Part shown: positions 29,117-37,852 of the stretch, piece after piece
Layout: every line of letters starts with the position of its first letter
How positions within the stretch are numbered: the first letter of the stretch is position 1
DNA from: a bacterium
Lineage (GTDB): Bacteria > Lindowbacteria > 2-12-FULL-62-27
Reading direction: 5' to 3'
Length of the DNA stretch: 64,000 nucleotides
Assembly (NCBI GenBank): GCA_016202645.1
Contig: JACQOF010000003.1
Span: 1 to 64,000, forward strand
The notes under the pieces: model-generated
Databases searched by the model: none
What the model saw: only the letters and a program-made list of their open reading frames with translations
Told to the model about the DNA's origin: nothing
Made by a program: the position numbers and the translations under genes

Positions 29117-32100
29117 TCAGGCGGCTTTGCGGCCTCGCCAAACGCCGTAGCCGGCGAGGCCGAGGATGCCCAGGACCACGAAGGTCGCGCCCCAGGCGCG
29201 GCCGCTGGAGCCGAAGGAGGGTTTTTTCTGCGCGGATGTTTTGATTTCCTCCTCCATCTCGTACCCCGCCACCACCTCGGAAACCCGGCGGGCGACTTTC
29301 CGGACCGGGCGTTCGGCGGCCCAGGCGGCGGCAATTTTTTTCGACTCCTGTTCCGCTTCCCGCTGAGTTTTTCCTCGCGCCTGCTCTTGGATCTGTTGGA
29401 ATTTCTGGACGATTTCCGGCGCGGGCAGGCCCGGAACGGAAAGGAGGGTATTGACCATGGCGTCGAGGAGGGGGTTGTTGCAGGTGTGCTCGCAGCAGGC
29501 GACGCCTTTTTCGATAACGCTGGCGACATATTCGCGCGCCAGGGTTTGGGCGATTTCGTCCTCGTTGGCCGGGTTCCAATAGTCCTTTCGAATGGCCTCA
29601 AGCATCCGCGCAGTGAGGGACTGGTAGGCCCATGGATTTTTTTGCGAGAAGAATTCCTTCATGTCGAGACCATATTTGTCCTTCACATAGACCTCATAGA
29701 CTTCCCGCCATTTCGCCTCGTCCACGACGTCGCGTTTCACCACCTGCCAGCCCCATAGATTTTCGACAAAATCGCCCATCCGCGCCGCGCCTTCGTAGCC
29801 TTCCGCTTTCATGGCGTCGATCCATTTGGGATTCAGATATCTGGATTTCATTTCGATTCCCATGACCCGTTCGATCGAATCCATGCGGGGCTTGGAGGGA
29901 TCCATGAGGTTCATGACGCGCAGTTCCGGCGACGTCCCGTCCAGTTCCTGGACGGCGCGGGCCAATCCGCCCGCATACATAAAAAAGTCATCGTTATCGA
30001 GCGTTCCGTAGACGTTGGTCGAGCGGCTGTGAACCACCTGTTTGGTGCCTTTAAGCGTCATGCGGTAAACCTCGCCCATCGGCTCGCCCCAGAAACCGTG
30101 CCCGTAGCCGTGGCTCATCCGGGCCAGATATTCCTCGGCCAGCGCCGAATCCGATTCCCAGGATGCGCTTGCGCGCGCCATCCGCGCCACGTTCAGGTCA
30201 TATCGGCCGGGCGGCTCATCGAAAATCCGGACGCCCGCGAACCGCGCCGCCAGTTCCGGTTCAACGCCCCGCCGGATCAGCTCAGCGCGTGTTTCAAGAT
30301 AGTGTTTCCGGACGAAATTGTCCGGCTCGTCCAAGTCCTGGACCATCTCAACCGCCTTGTCGATTTTCTTCTCCAAATCCGCGAACCACTCATGGGCCGA
30401 CCCGGAGATCACGATATCGATTCTCGGCCGGCCGAGCTGTTCCCGCGGAATGAGTTCCACGCCCTCGACTTTGCCCCACTCGTTCCAGATCGGTTTCGTC
30501 CCGAGTAAATACAGGATCTGCGACTGGAGGACGCCCTCATGCCGGATCGTTTCGGTACCCCAGATGACAAACGCCAGCTTGTCGGGATACTGCCCGGCAT
30601 GTTTTTCGCGGTACTCGGAAATCAGCTCGTCAGTGAGGCGCTGGCCGAGGACCCAGGCGGCCTGTTTGGGAATTTTGGCGGGGTTAAAAGCATAGAAATT
30701 TTTACCGGTTGGAAGAGACTCGGGATTCCGCACCGGATCGTTTCCGGTGCCGGTCGGGATGTATTTTCCGGACAGCGCGGCCAACACGCTGGATATTTCC
30801 CGTCGCGCTCCGACACGCATGTTTCCTTCGTGGGTCTTCCCCCGCGCGGTCCGTTCGGCCGCGTTCAAGAATTTTTCAACTTCCAAAATCGCCTCGACCG
30901 TGGACGCCATCAGCGTGTCCGTGGGGGCCTGGCCGAGGGTGTGGAGTCCCGTCGGCATGTTCGTCGCTTTTAATTCGTTCAAATATTCCTCGACTTCATG
31001 TAGAACCTCGTGGTTGAATGCCGCGGAATCCGGGGCGCCGGGGCGCGTGTCCATCCGATCCTCAATTCCCGCGTCCTTGGCGATCCCGAGATGCCGGATC
31101 TTGTCGCCGACGGCGTTCAGATACTGCCGGGCCAGTTCCGGATTTTTCTGGATCGCGACATCGTGGTCCGATATCAGTTCCGAGAGTTCCGCGTACTCTT
31201 TGTAGAGACCGCCCTTTTGAAGCGGCGGGATCATGTGGTCCACGACGACCGCCGCGCCCCGGCGCTTGGCGACAATGCCTTCACCCACGTCATCCACGAT
31301 GTAGGGGTAAACGATGGGCAAATCCTGCGACATGACCTCCGGGTCGTCGTCCTCCTGCAGGCCCACTTCGGCGCCAGGCAGCCATTCCTGCGTGCCATGC
31401 GTTCCCGTATGGACCAAGGCGTGCGCGCCGAAGACGTGCTTGATCCAGAGATAGGCGGCGGCGTACTGGTGCGGCGGCGCAAGCTCCTTGTCGTGAACCA
31501 TCTTCTCCATGTTCTGTCCCCACCCGCGGAGCGGCTGGGGCAGGAGGACCATATTGCCGTATCGCGCGGCGGGAATCACGAAACACGGTTCGCGGGTTTC
31601 GGGATGGGCCGCCACCATGACGTTTGTCTGTTCCGCGGGTCCCCATGAGGCCAGCACTCTTTTTTGAAACGTGTCGGGAAGCTGGACGAAATATTTCTGA
31701 TATTCCGCCACCGGCCAAAGAACCGCATCACCCGACCGGATCATCGCCTCCAGTTCGCCGGGGGCCCACGTCCCGACGTTGCGGCCGTAGGACAGGGCAT
31801 TTTTGAGCATCAAGTCGGCGCCGGGTTTGCGGTCGCCCACGACGTAGCCGGCGGCCTTCATGGCCGAGAGGAGATTTTCAAGGCTCTCAAAAACGTTAAG
31901 ATAACTAGCGCCGATTTTTTCCTTGCCGGGCGGATAATTCCAGTACATGAAAGCGATTTTCTTTTCGGCGTTCGGCGTCGTCCGGAGCCGGTACCAGGCG
32001 TCAAACCGGTCGAGAAGCCGCCAGACCCGTTCCTGAATCGGCGTCCGGATCCGGATGCGAAACCCCGTCTCCTCATCGCGGCCTTCCACCTGAACGCCCA

Positions 32101-33148
32101 CGACGGTCGGAACGATCAAGCCCGCGATTTCCGGGACCGCCACCTGCCAGGCAACTTCGAACGGCGAGAGGCCCTTCGGCCCGCCGGGTTTCGGGACAAA
32201 ATGGGCGTTGATGGCGTCAAACACAGGGACGCCGAGTTTTTCGAGCGTTTTGCCGGCTTCGAAATTGGAAAATTTAAACAGGAAAGAAATCACGCCGGCC
32301 AAGGGAGGAAAATCTTTGGCGTTCACAAACAGGCGTTCCACCGCTTCGGCCTCCGGATATCCGAATCCGGTCACGACGTTGTACCCGCGATTTTCGAGAC
32401 CCGCGATCAGGGTGTCTTCAAGCTGCGTCTGTCCGTTGTAATAGAACGACCGAAACGCAAGCAGACCGGCCCAGGGCGCGCCCTCCCGGTAATATCCGTT
32501 CTTCCGGTACCAGACTGCGTAACTGTCGAACGTCTCGAACACTTCTCCGCCACTGGGATGAGGGTGGTAGTATCCGAATTCCAGCGGCGGCCGCGGCGGC
32601 TGAACCTTCAGATCGTGATACCCGAACTGCGTTTTCAGGATCATCCGGAGCATGTTCATGCGGTTGACATGGCCGTCGAACTGCCAGTACGTCCTGACCT
32701 GATCGTCGTACCAGAGGCCGATGGAGGCATATTCGTCGTCGAGCCCGGCCGTCTGGCCGACCGCGTAAATTTTTGCGCCGCGCCGTTTAGCCGCGCGAAG
32801 CGGCGCCGACGGAAATCCGTCCTGCACGTCCGTTGCGATGCGGATGGTGTGAACGTCAAAAAAAATCAGGTCGGCCCGATCAAACTCGTTCTCGTCGTAA
32901 ATTTCCAAATCAATCAAATCGGCCTTGTTCATCATGGAAATCCGGACGCTGTCCCGGAGGTCGGGGTGAGCCTGGTAAAAGGCCCTAGTCATGGAGGCGA
33001 TGTCCGTGGAAACATAATTCCCGGCGACAAACAGAACATTGACGTGCCGGCCATGGTGGCCTTCGTGCGCCTCGGACAGCTGGAAAGGCAATAAGAAATA
33101 GGCGATGGGCAATAGGACGGAGAGAACCTGCCGCCGGAGCGCAGTCAT
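29117..33148 (-). CDS. Secreted membrane-anchored CobN/HmuS-like chelatase-family protein
   Basis: The 1343-aa protein is of CobN/ChlH size and carries family motifs such as HTGTHGTQEWLPG, the DLPIVYPYIVDDVGEG stretch, RVFG-like GVRIFDEPPGRY and the late NPLLDAMV region. Unlike cytoplasmic cobaltochelatase it begins with a signal peptide (LPIAYFLLPFQLSEA), exposing a His-rich N-terminus HEGHHGRH, and ends in one membrane helix with a basic tail, so the large domain should sit outside the cytoplasm. CobN homologues of this kind, for example HmuS, belong to TonB-dependent haem uptake loci and are proposed to remove the metal. No CobS/CobT partner is present. It is last in the operon, overlapping DUF2149. 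Confidence 0.88.
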   Translation of the reverse strand: MTALRRQVLSVLLPIAYFLLPFQLSEAHEGHHGRHVNVLFVAGNYVSTDIASMTRAFYQAHPDLRDSVRISMMNKADLIDLEIYDENEFDRADLIFFDVHTIRIATDVQDGFPSAPLRAAKRRGAKIYAVGQTAGLDDEYASIGLWYDDQVRTYWQFDGHVNRMNMLRMILKTQFGYHDLKVQPPRPPLEFGYYHPHPSGGEVFETFDSYAVWYRKNGYYREGAPWAGLLAFRSFYYNGQTQLEDTLIAGLENRGYNVVTGFGYPEAEAVERLFVNAKDFPPLAGVISFLFKFSNFEAGKTLEKLGVPVFDAINAHFVPKPGGPKGLSPFEVAWQVAVPEIAGLIVPTVVGVQVEGRDEETGFRIRIRTPIQERVWRLLDRFDAWYRLRTTPNAEKKIAFMYWNYPPGKEKIGASYLNVFESLENLLSAMKAAGYVVGDRKPGADLMLKNALSYGRNVGTWAPGELEAMIRSGDAVLWPVAEYQKYFVQLPDTFQKRVLASWGPAEQTNVMVAAHPETREPCFVIPAARYGNMVLLPQPLRGWGQNMEKMVHDKELAPPHQYAAAYLWIKHVFGAHALVHTGTHGTQEWLPGAEVGLQEDDDPEVMSQDLPIVYPYIVDDVGEGIVAKRRGAAVVVDHMIPPLQKGGLYKEYAELSELISDHDVAIQKNPELARQYLNAVGDKIRHLGIAKDAGIEDRMDTRPGAPDSAAFNHEVLHEVEEYLNELKATNMPTGLHTLGQAPTDTLMASTVEAILEVEKFLNAAERTARGKTHEGNMRVGARREISSVLAALSGKYIPTGTGNDPVRNPESLPTGKNFYAFNPAKIPKQAAWVLGQRLTDELISEYREKHAGQYPDKLAFVIWGTETIRHEGVLQSQILYLLGTKPIWNEWGKVEGVELIPREQLGRPRIDIVISGSAHEWFADLEKKIDKAVEMVQDLDEPDNFVRKHYLETRAELIRRGVEPELAARFAGVRIFDEPPGRYDLNVARMARASASWESDSALAEEYLARMSHGYGHGFWGEPMGEVYRMTLKGTKQVVHSRSTNVYGTLDNDDFFMYAGGLARAVQELDGTSPELRVMNLMDPSKPRMDSIERVMGIEMKSRYLNPKWIDAMKAEGYEGAARMGDFVENLWGWQVVKRDVVDEAKWREVYEVYVKDKYGLDMKEFFSQKNPWAYQSLTARMLEAIRKDYWNPANEDEIAQTLAREYVASVIEKGVACCEHTCNNPLLDAMVNTLLSVPGLPAPEIVQKFQQIQEQARGKTQREAEQESKKIAAAWAAERPVRKVARRVSEVVAGYEMEEEIKTSAQKKPSFGSSGRAWGATFVVLGILGLAGYGVWRGRKAA

Positions 33149-33495
33149 TTTTGCCCCTCCGGAACATAAATCACACGGCCGTCCGCCAGTTTATAGGCGA
33201 CACCAAGCCGGAGGCCCTGGCCCTGAAGAGACTTGTCGGTCACCTTCTGAATTTTGACTTCCTTGCCTTTCTTCACGATCACCTCAAGATTCCCCCGGGC
33301 GTCCTGTTTGGTGATCGTGACTTCCGTCTCGGGCGACAGAAGATCCATCAGCCGGTAGGCTGACACGAGGGCAAACATGAGTCCGACCGCGAGGACCGTG
33401 GCCACGTCAAACAGATTGGCGACCATATCAAGCGGATTGTCATCGGCAACGTCTTCGGCGCCCGCCACGCGCCTTCGACCCAGAAATTTCATCAT
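33145..33495 (-). CDS. DUF2149 membrane protein
   Basis: The 116-aa protein has DDNPLDMVANLFDVATVLAVGLMFALVSA, one membrane helix, then a soluble part with VIVKKGKEVKIQKV, the DUF2149 pattern. The layout (short N-terminal tail, one helix with a conserved Asp, periplasmic domain) is like ExbD/MotB, so it is probably the partner of the MotA/ExbB-like protein encoded just upstream. ATG 33495 (ATGATG) overlaps the upstream stop; the frame continues to 33567. It overlaps the CobN-like start by four bases. The family is known beside CobN-like genes; its function is not established. Confidence 0.87.
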   Translation of the reverse strand: MMKFLGRRRVAGAEDVADDNPLDMVANLFDVATVLAVGLMFALVSAYRLMDLLSPETEVTITKQDARGNLEVIVKKGKEVKIQKVTDKSLQGQGLRLGVAYKLADGRVIYVPEGQK

Positions 33496-34097
33496 CGCCC
33501 GCCGGGTTTTCCCGCCGCAGCCAGTTCGGCGAACAATTCCATGGTCCGGCGGTCCTGCGACGTCCATCGGGCCTTGTACTGGGACAACACATAGGCGACG
33601 CCCGCGATGAAGAGTCCGACGACGGTCGTGGTAAACGCGATGATCAACGCATTGGCCATCTTGTCCATTTCGCCTTCCGCCAAGGCCGCCAATGCCTGGC
33701 CCATCGGAATGAGCGTGCCCATGAGCCCGAGCATGGGACTGATCCGGACCAGGCGCCGGTGCCGGGCCAGCTCCCAGTTCAGCGCCTCTTCGCGCTCCTG
33801 CAGACGGTAGGCAATCTGAATTTCCGCCGAAACGGATGCCGGGAGATTCTGGATTGATTGCAAAAACCGCCGGACCGCGGGAGACAACGCGGAGAGATCC
33901 GCGCCAGTTGAGAGGAACGCGGCGGCCTCGGCCGGCTCGGGGATGTTGACCGAGCGGCGTTTTAATCCTTCCGCCAATATCTCACCCATCCGAAAAATGA
34001 TCACGCCAAACAGGGCGATCAGAATCGCCATGACCGGATAGAGGAGGGCCTCGGAAATCACATACAGAGCGGACTGCAAAAGGGCCATGAGGTTCAT
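33492..34097 (-). CDS. MotA/TolQ/ExbB-type proton channel protein (second set)
   Basis: The 201-aa protein has three membrane helices and the family core ISPMLGLMGTLIPMGQAL followed by a helix with TTTVVGLFIAG. It is clearly different from the ExbB encoded at the head of the operon. The product would form a proton-driven complex, most likely with DUF2149, to move or energise a periplasmic partner; the CobN-like protein encoded next is the obvious candidate. It starts 12 bp after the DUF2162 gene. Role by inference from fold and position. Confidence 0.88.
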   Translation of the reverse strand: MNLMALLQSALYVISEALLYPVMAILIALFGVIIFRMGEILAEGLKRRSVNIPEPAEAAAFLSTGADLSALSPAVRRFLQSIQNLPASVSAEIQIAYRLQEREEALNWELARHRRLVRISPMLGLMGTLIPMGQALAALAEGEMDKMANALIIAFTTTVVGLFIAGVAYVLSQYKARWTSQDRRTMELFAELAAAGKPGGR

Positions 34098-34109
34098 GGA
34101 ATGTCCGTG

Positions 34110-34829
34110 TCAGCCGGCCGAAGCCCGACGATGTTTCCGAAATCCGGCCCAAAGACCCAGTCCAAAGAGGGCGGCGGCCGGTGCCGCCACCCGGATCAGC
34201 TCCCAACCGCTGACGCGGGATCCGGAATTGAGCAGTTCGGACAGCGCATAAATCTCTGACGCTTTGGCATACGCCGGCGCCACGGCCAGCGAAAGCAGAA
34301 AGTAGGCGGAAACCAACAGACACACAAGTCCCAGCGAATCGGCGCCCAATCGAAGCCGCGAGCTGCCGAGATAGACCAAGCCAGACAGAACAAAAAACAC
34401 AATGCCCAGGAGGCCGGCCAGCCGCACGGGTGACAGCGCCGACACAAACGCGGCCATCATGACCGACAGCAGAAGTGAGGACACGCAGACGGGGCACGGG
34501 GTCACGACCAGCCACGCCGCTCCTTTTTTCAGGCCCCCTTCGGAAGACCGGGTCCTTAGAAGGCTCCATCCCCAGACGCCCATGCCCAGCGCCATTAATA
34601 TATGGAGAGAGACGCCGTTTTGAAGCAGGGGATAAACCCAGGACTGGACATGCCGGGTCTCCATCGCGCGTCCGGCGACGGCGGCGGCCACAAACACCGC
34701 CAGATACAGACCCGCGAGAGCCGTCAATTCCTTCGGCCCAAATTTCCCGGCCGCCGCGCCAACCCCGGCCTTCACGGCGAAAAATCCAACGCTAAGACTT
34801 ACGCCGATCAGAAAAAGTGTTTCATTCAT
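34110..34829 (-). CDS. DUF2162 predicted transporter
   Basis: The 239-aa protein has seven or so membrane helices and the DUF2162 hallmark VVTPCPVCVSSLLLS, a Cys pair in a membrane loop that could handle metal. Members are found with DUF2149, MotA-like and CobN-like genes, including in methanogens. It may carry the released metal or the metal-free ligand across the inner membrane; this has not been shown. Starts eight bases after the PepSY gene. Confidence 0.82.
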   Translation of the reverse strand: MNETLFLIGVSLSVGFFAVKAGVGAAAGKFGPKELTALAGLYLAVFVAAAVAGRAMETRHVQSWVYPLLQNGVSLHILMALGMGVWGWSLLRTRSSEGGLKKGAAWLVVTPCPVCVSSLLLSVMMAAFVSALSPVRLAGLLGIVFFVLSGLVYLGSSRLRLGADSLGLVCLLVSAYFLLSLAVAPAYAKASEIYALSELLNSGSRVSGWELIRVAAPAAALFGLGLWAGFRKHRRASAG

Positions 34830-34837
34830 TGGAATCC

Positions 34838-36415
34838 CTATCCTCTGGGAACCATGCGTTGCCTGCCGCCGACCCCGGAAGGTTCAGCCGCCTCAACGCC
34901 GTTCGTTTTTTTCCGCCTGAAATAGGGGAAATACAGCAACGTGCCGGCCACAACCGCCAAAAACGTCAAAATTCCGGAAATGATGATTCCAGGATTGCCG
35001 ATGCGGCTCCGATTCACATACGAGAACACGTGAACTTCGTAGAACGAATAGAACAAACTATTGTGGATGTTGCGGCGCGCCAGAATCTGCCCGGTCACAG
35101 GTGAAATATAAATTCGGGTCCGCTTCCAGTTCGTAAAATTCACCCGGTAGACCGGCAATTCCCCGAAGTAATCATAGCCCTTCTGATACTGCCCTGTGAC
35201 CCACTCAACGTCCCGAACATCTCCCGGTCCGTCGAAATCCCGTTGCGCGATGACCCGCGCGTCGTCCTCCGTCAATCGCTGTAACCTGCGGCCCGTCTCC
35301 GCGCTGAAGATGTACGGATCCGAATCACCCCGGATGCGAACCCTATACACGGGCCGAGCTTCCAGTCCGTGGCCGTGCAAAACAACGTCCTCAATTCGTG
35401 GTGCATCCAGCGCCGCCGCTGATTGCCGCAAAAGTTCCGGCACTTGCCAGGGCATGATGCGCACCGCCGCGGTCGAGAGGGGCGGCAAGGGCGTTCGTAT
35501 CCGGTGGACGATTTCATCCGGAGGCGGATCGGACTTTAGCATGCGGCTTTCGGCCACGCCACCCATGTTGCGGTTGGTGATCAGCGTAAATGCGATGCCG
35601 CCGACGATCCAGATCAGGACCTGGGCGGCCACCGCCCAGCCAAGCCAGACATGCGTTTTTCTCCAGATTGAATTCGCCTCCGCGGATTTCGAAAGATACG
35701 AACGCCAGAGAAACATGCCGGCGAGGACGGACACCAGCGACAGGACACTGAAAAACAAAACGCCCGGGTTGAATTGGAGTTCGGGATTGACCCAGGCGAA
35801 AATATGGAGGTTCCAAATCAGCGAGAAGGCGCTCATGTAGACGTTCCGCCGGGAGATGATTTTCCCGGTGTACGGCGAAATGTACAGGCGCGTCTTTTTT
35901 GGGTTTGAAAAATTGACCCGATACACGGGCAGGTCCAGTCCGTAATCGCGCCCCTTCTGATGCCGGCGATAAATCCACTCGACGCTGGTCACACCGCCTT
36001 CATCCGTATAATCCAGCCGGGCGATTTCGGCCGCCTCGGTTTCAGAAAACCGGGAGATCACACGTTCGGACGCGGCGTCGATCAATGCGGGCGTGTCGCT
36101 TCGCGCAAAGCGGACCAGGTAGACCGAGCGGCCGCTTAGGGGATGATTGAAAAATTGGATGTCTCGAATTTCTCCGGAAACGCCGGAGTCCGTTCCCAGG
36201 ATTGAAGGGACACGGGAGGGATCCAGCCGGGCCGACTCGAACGAAACCGGCGGCGATTCAAATCCGCGGCTTTCATACTGGCCGTTCATCTCATCCCGCG
36301 GGAGGAGCGCGAATCCCACGCCGGTGACAATCCAGATGACCACCGGGATCAACACGACCAAGCCCAGCCAATAATGGATCTTCCGCCAATTGGCTTTGAG
36401 CGGCACCGGACTCAA
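34838..36415 (-). CDS. Duplicated PepSY-TM membrane protein
   Basis: The 525-aa protein consists of two similar halves (about 1-245 and 250-510). Each has a leading helix with a conserved WLG, a periplasmic PepSY-like region and closing helices; compare LPVYRVNFSNPKKTRLYISP with LPVYRVNFTNWKRTRIYISP. Single-copy PepSY-TM proteins in siderophore loci reduce iron or release it. Conserved His residues in LHIFAWV and VHVFSYV could bind haem. The start overlaps the permease stop by four bases. In this operon it may supply electrons for reduction of the imported metal; inference. Confidence 0.85.
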   Translation of the reverse strand: MSPVPLKANWRKIHYWLGLVVLIPVVIWIVTGVGFALLPRDEMNGQYESRGFESPPVSFESARLDPSRVPSILGTDSGVSGEIRDIQFFNHPLSGRSVYLVRFARSDTPALIDAASERVISRFSETEAAEIARLDYTDEGGVTSVEWIYRRHQKGRDYGLDLPVYRVNFSNPKKTRLYISPYTGKIISRRNVYMSAFSLIWNLHIFAWVNPELQFNPGVLFFSVLSLVSVLAGMFLWRSYLSKSAEANSIWRKTHVWLGWAVAAQVLIWIVGGIAFTLITNRNMGGVAESRMLKSDPPPDEIVHRIRTPLPPLSTAAVRIMPWQVPELLRQSAAALDAPRIEDVVLHGHGLEARPVYRVRIRGDSDPYIFSAETGRRLQRLTEDDARVIAQRDFDGPGDVRDVEWVTGQYQKGYDYFGELPVYRVNFTNWKRTRIYISPVTGQILARRNIHNSLFYSFYEVHVFSYVNRSRIGNPGIIISGILTFLAVVAGTLLYFPYFRRKKTNGVEAAEPSGVGGRQRMVPRG

Positions 36416-37842
36416 GCCTCCAGCCCCATCACCTTCAAACGGCGCATGCCCCCCAAGGCAAATCCGAGAGCGAGGATGGACAGGAGGGCCGCGCCGGGCA
36501 AGATACGTCTGCCCATGGACAAGACAGATTCTTCTCGGAACTCAAACGCCGGCAGAGCGTCCAAGTCTGACACCGTCACCAGTTCCTGTTTAAAAATCTT
36601 CGGTTCGAGAAGCTCCTTCATCCGCGCCTGATAGACCAGGGCCTGGTCTTCAAACCTGTTGTGCCTGGCGATACCGGTTCCGGCGATGTCGTTTAATCCT
36701 TCCTGCAGAACCAGGGCCGGCGAAAGAAAGGCCATGCGGAGCTGGAGGGTTTGCCGACGGCGCAATTCGGACTCATGGGCGTCGACCAGCGTGTTGAGCT
36801 CACGGTCGGTCAGTTTCTGCACGGCGAAATATTTATTGAAAAACTGTTTGAAGTCCGGAATGTCATGGCCTGGCTCAAGGTAGAACCGTTCCAGAACCTT
36901 GTCGCCGCCAGCGTTGATCCGATTGCCGACATCCCGTGCCGCGACGGCAAGATTCACCCGGGAGGGCGGAGGCGCCAGTATCCCCAGAAGCGTCCCCATC
37001 ACCGATGGCAGAACCAAGACCAACGTCAACCAAGCTCCGGCCAGCACCGTCGCATTGTACACCGCCGACCGGCCCAGGCCGTTGACCCAAATGCTGAGCG
37101 ACATCCAAAACGCCAGATAGGCCAGAAGCAGAAACAGGGTCAGTCCAAACTCGCCGGGGAATTTGGCCACGGAAACGCCCGCGAGGAAAAGGCCGATCCC
37201 CAAAGACGACGCCGATACGCCCCAGAGGAGGAGCAATCGCGCCGCCGCTCTCGACAGCGCCAGATGCGCCAGGCCCGTTGTCTGGGACAAAACCAAGGGC
37301 AAAATTCCCCGGTCCCGGTCGCCGGCGACGATCCCAAAACCCAGCGCGAGGGCCAGGAGGGGGAGAAGGTAGACCATCACAAAAGCGGCGTCAAACCCTC
37401 CCACCTGGAGATTCAAGGGATTTTCGATGTCCTGGGAAAAATAATTCCGGCCCTCCCAGAATTGGGCCCGGTTCAACAGGTTCAGCCGCGCCACTCCGTT
37501 CAACAAGTCGCTCTGGCCGATGGACAACGGCGCAAGGGGCGCCGGCGGAAGAACCGCCTGCCGGCTGCCCGAATACAACGAAAAAACTGACGTGGTGCGG
37601 GGGTCGTCCTCTCCCGGAGGCAATTTCTCCCGGCCGGTTTCCAGGGATTCAAACCGCGCGCGAGTGTTGGCAAATTTTTCCGCGTCTTTCGCCATCAGAA
37701 ACCGGCCTTGTTTGTCCAAACGTTCCGATGCGGTCTGTCCTCCAAACACGCCCACAATCAGGAGGACAGCGGCCGCGGCGAGAGCCGGAATCGTGGCGGC
37801 TTCTCGCCATGTCCGTTTCAGTTCAATCCGAAAGAGCCGCAT
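36412..37842 (-). CDS. ABC-2-type permease, DUF3526 family (a)
   Basis: The 476-aa protein has an N-terminal helix after MRLFRIELKRTWRE, a long periplasmic region, five helices including YLLPLLALALGFGIVAGDRDRG, a second large outside region and a final helix. That is the DUF3526/ABC-2 layout. It forms an exporter with the next-door permease and ATPase. In TonB-linked loci such exporters have unproven roles (toxin, metal or ligand export). It is ten bases after permease (b). Confidence 0.85.
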   Translation of the reverse strand: MRLFRIELKRTWREAATIPALAAAAVLLIVGVFGGQTASERLDKQGRFLMAKDAEKFANTRARFESLETGREKLPPGEDDPRTTSVFSLYSGSRQAVLPPAPLAPLSIGQSDLLNGVARLNLLNRAQFWEGRNYFSQDIENPLNLQVGGFDAAFVMVYLLPLLALALGFGIVAGDRDRGILPLVLSQTTGLAHLALSRAAARLLLLWGVSASSLGIGLFLAGVSVAKFPGEFGLTLFLLLAYLAFWMSLSIWVNGLGRSAVYNATVLAGAWLTLVLVLPSVMGTLLGILAPPPSRVNLAVAARDVGNRINAGGDKVLERFYLEPGHDIPDFKQFFNKYFAVQKLTDRELNTLVDAHESELRRRQTLQLRMAFLSPALVLQEGLNDIAGTGIARHNRFEDQALVYQARMKELLEPKIFKQELVTVSDLDALPAFEFREESVLSMGRRILPGAALLSILALGFALGGMRRLKVMGLEA

Positions 37843-37852
37843 CGGTTGGCGA

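Noticed and set aside
31664-33094. 476-aa open frame opposite the CobN-like gene
   Set aside because: Antisense shadow without motifs; the CobN family match on the minus strand covers it.
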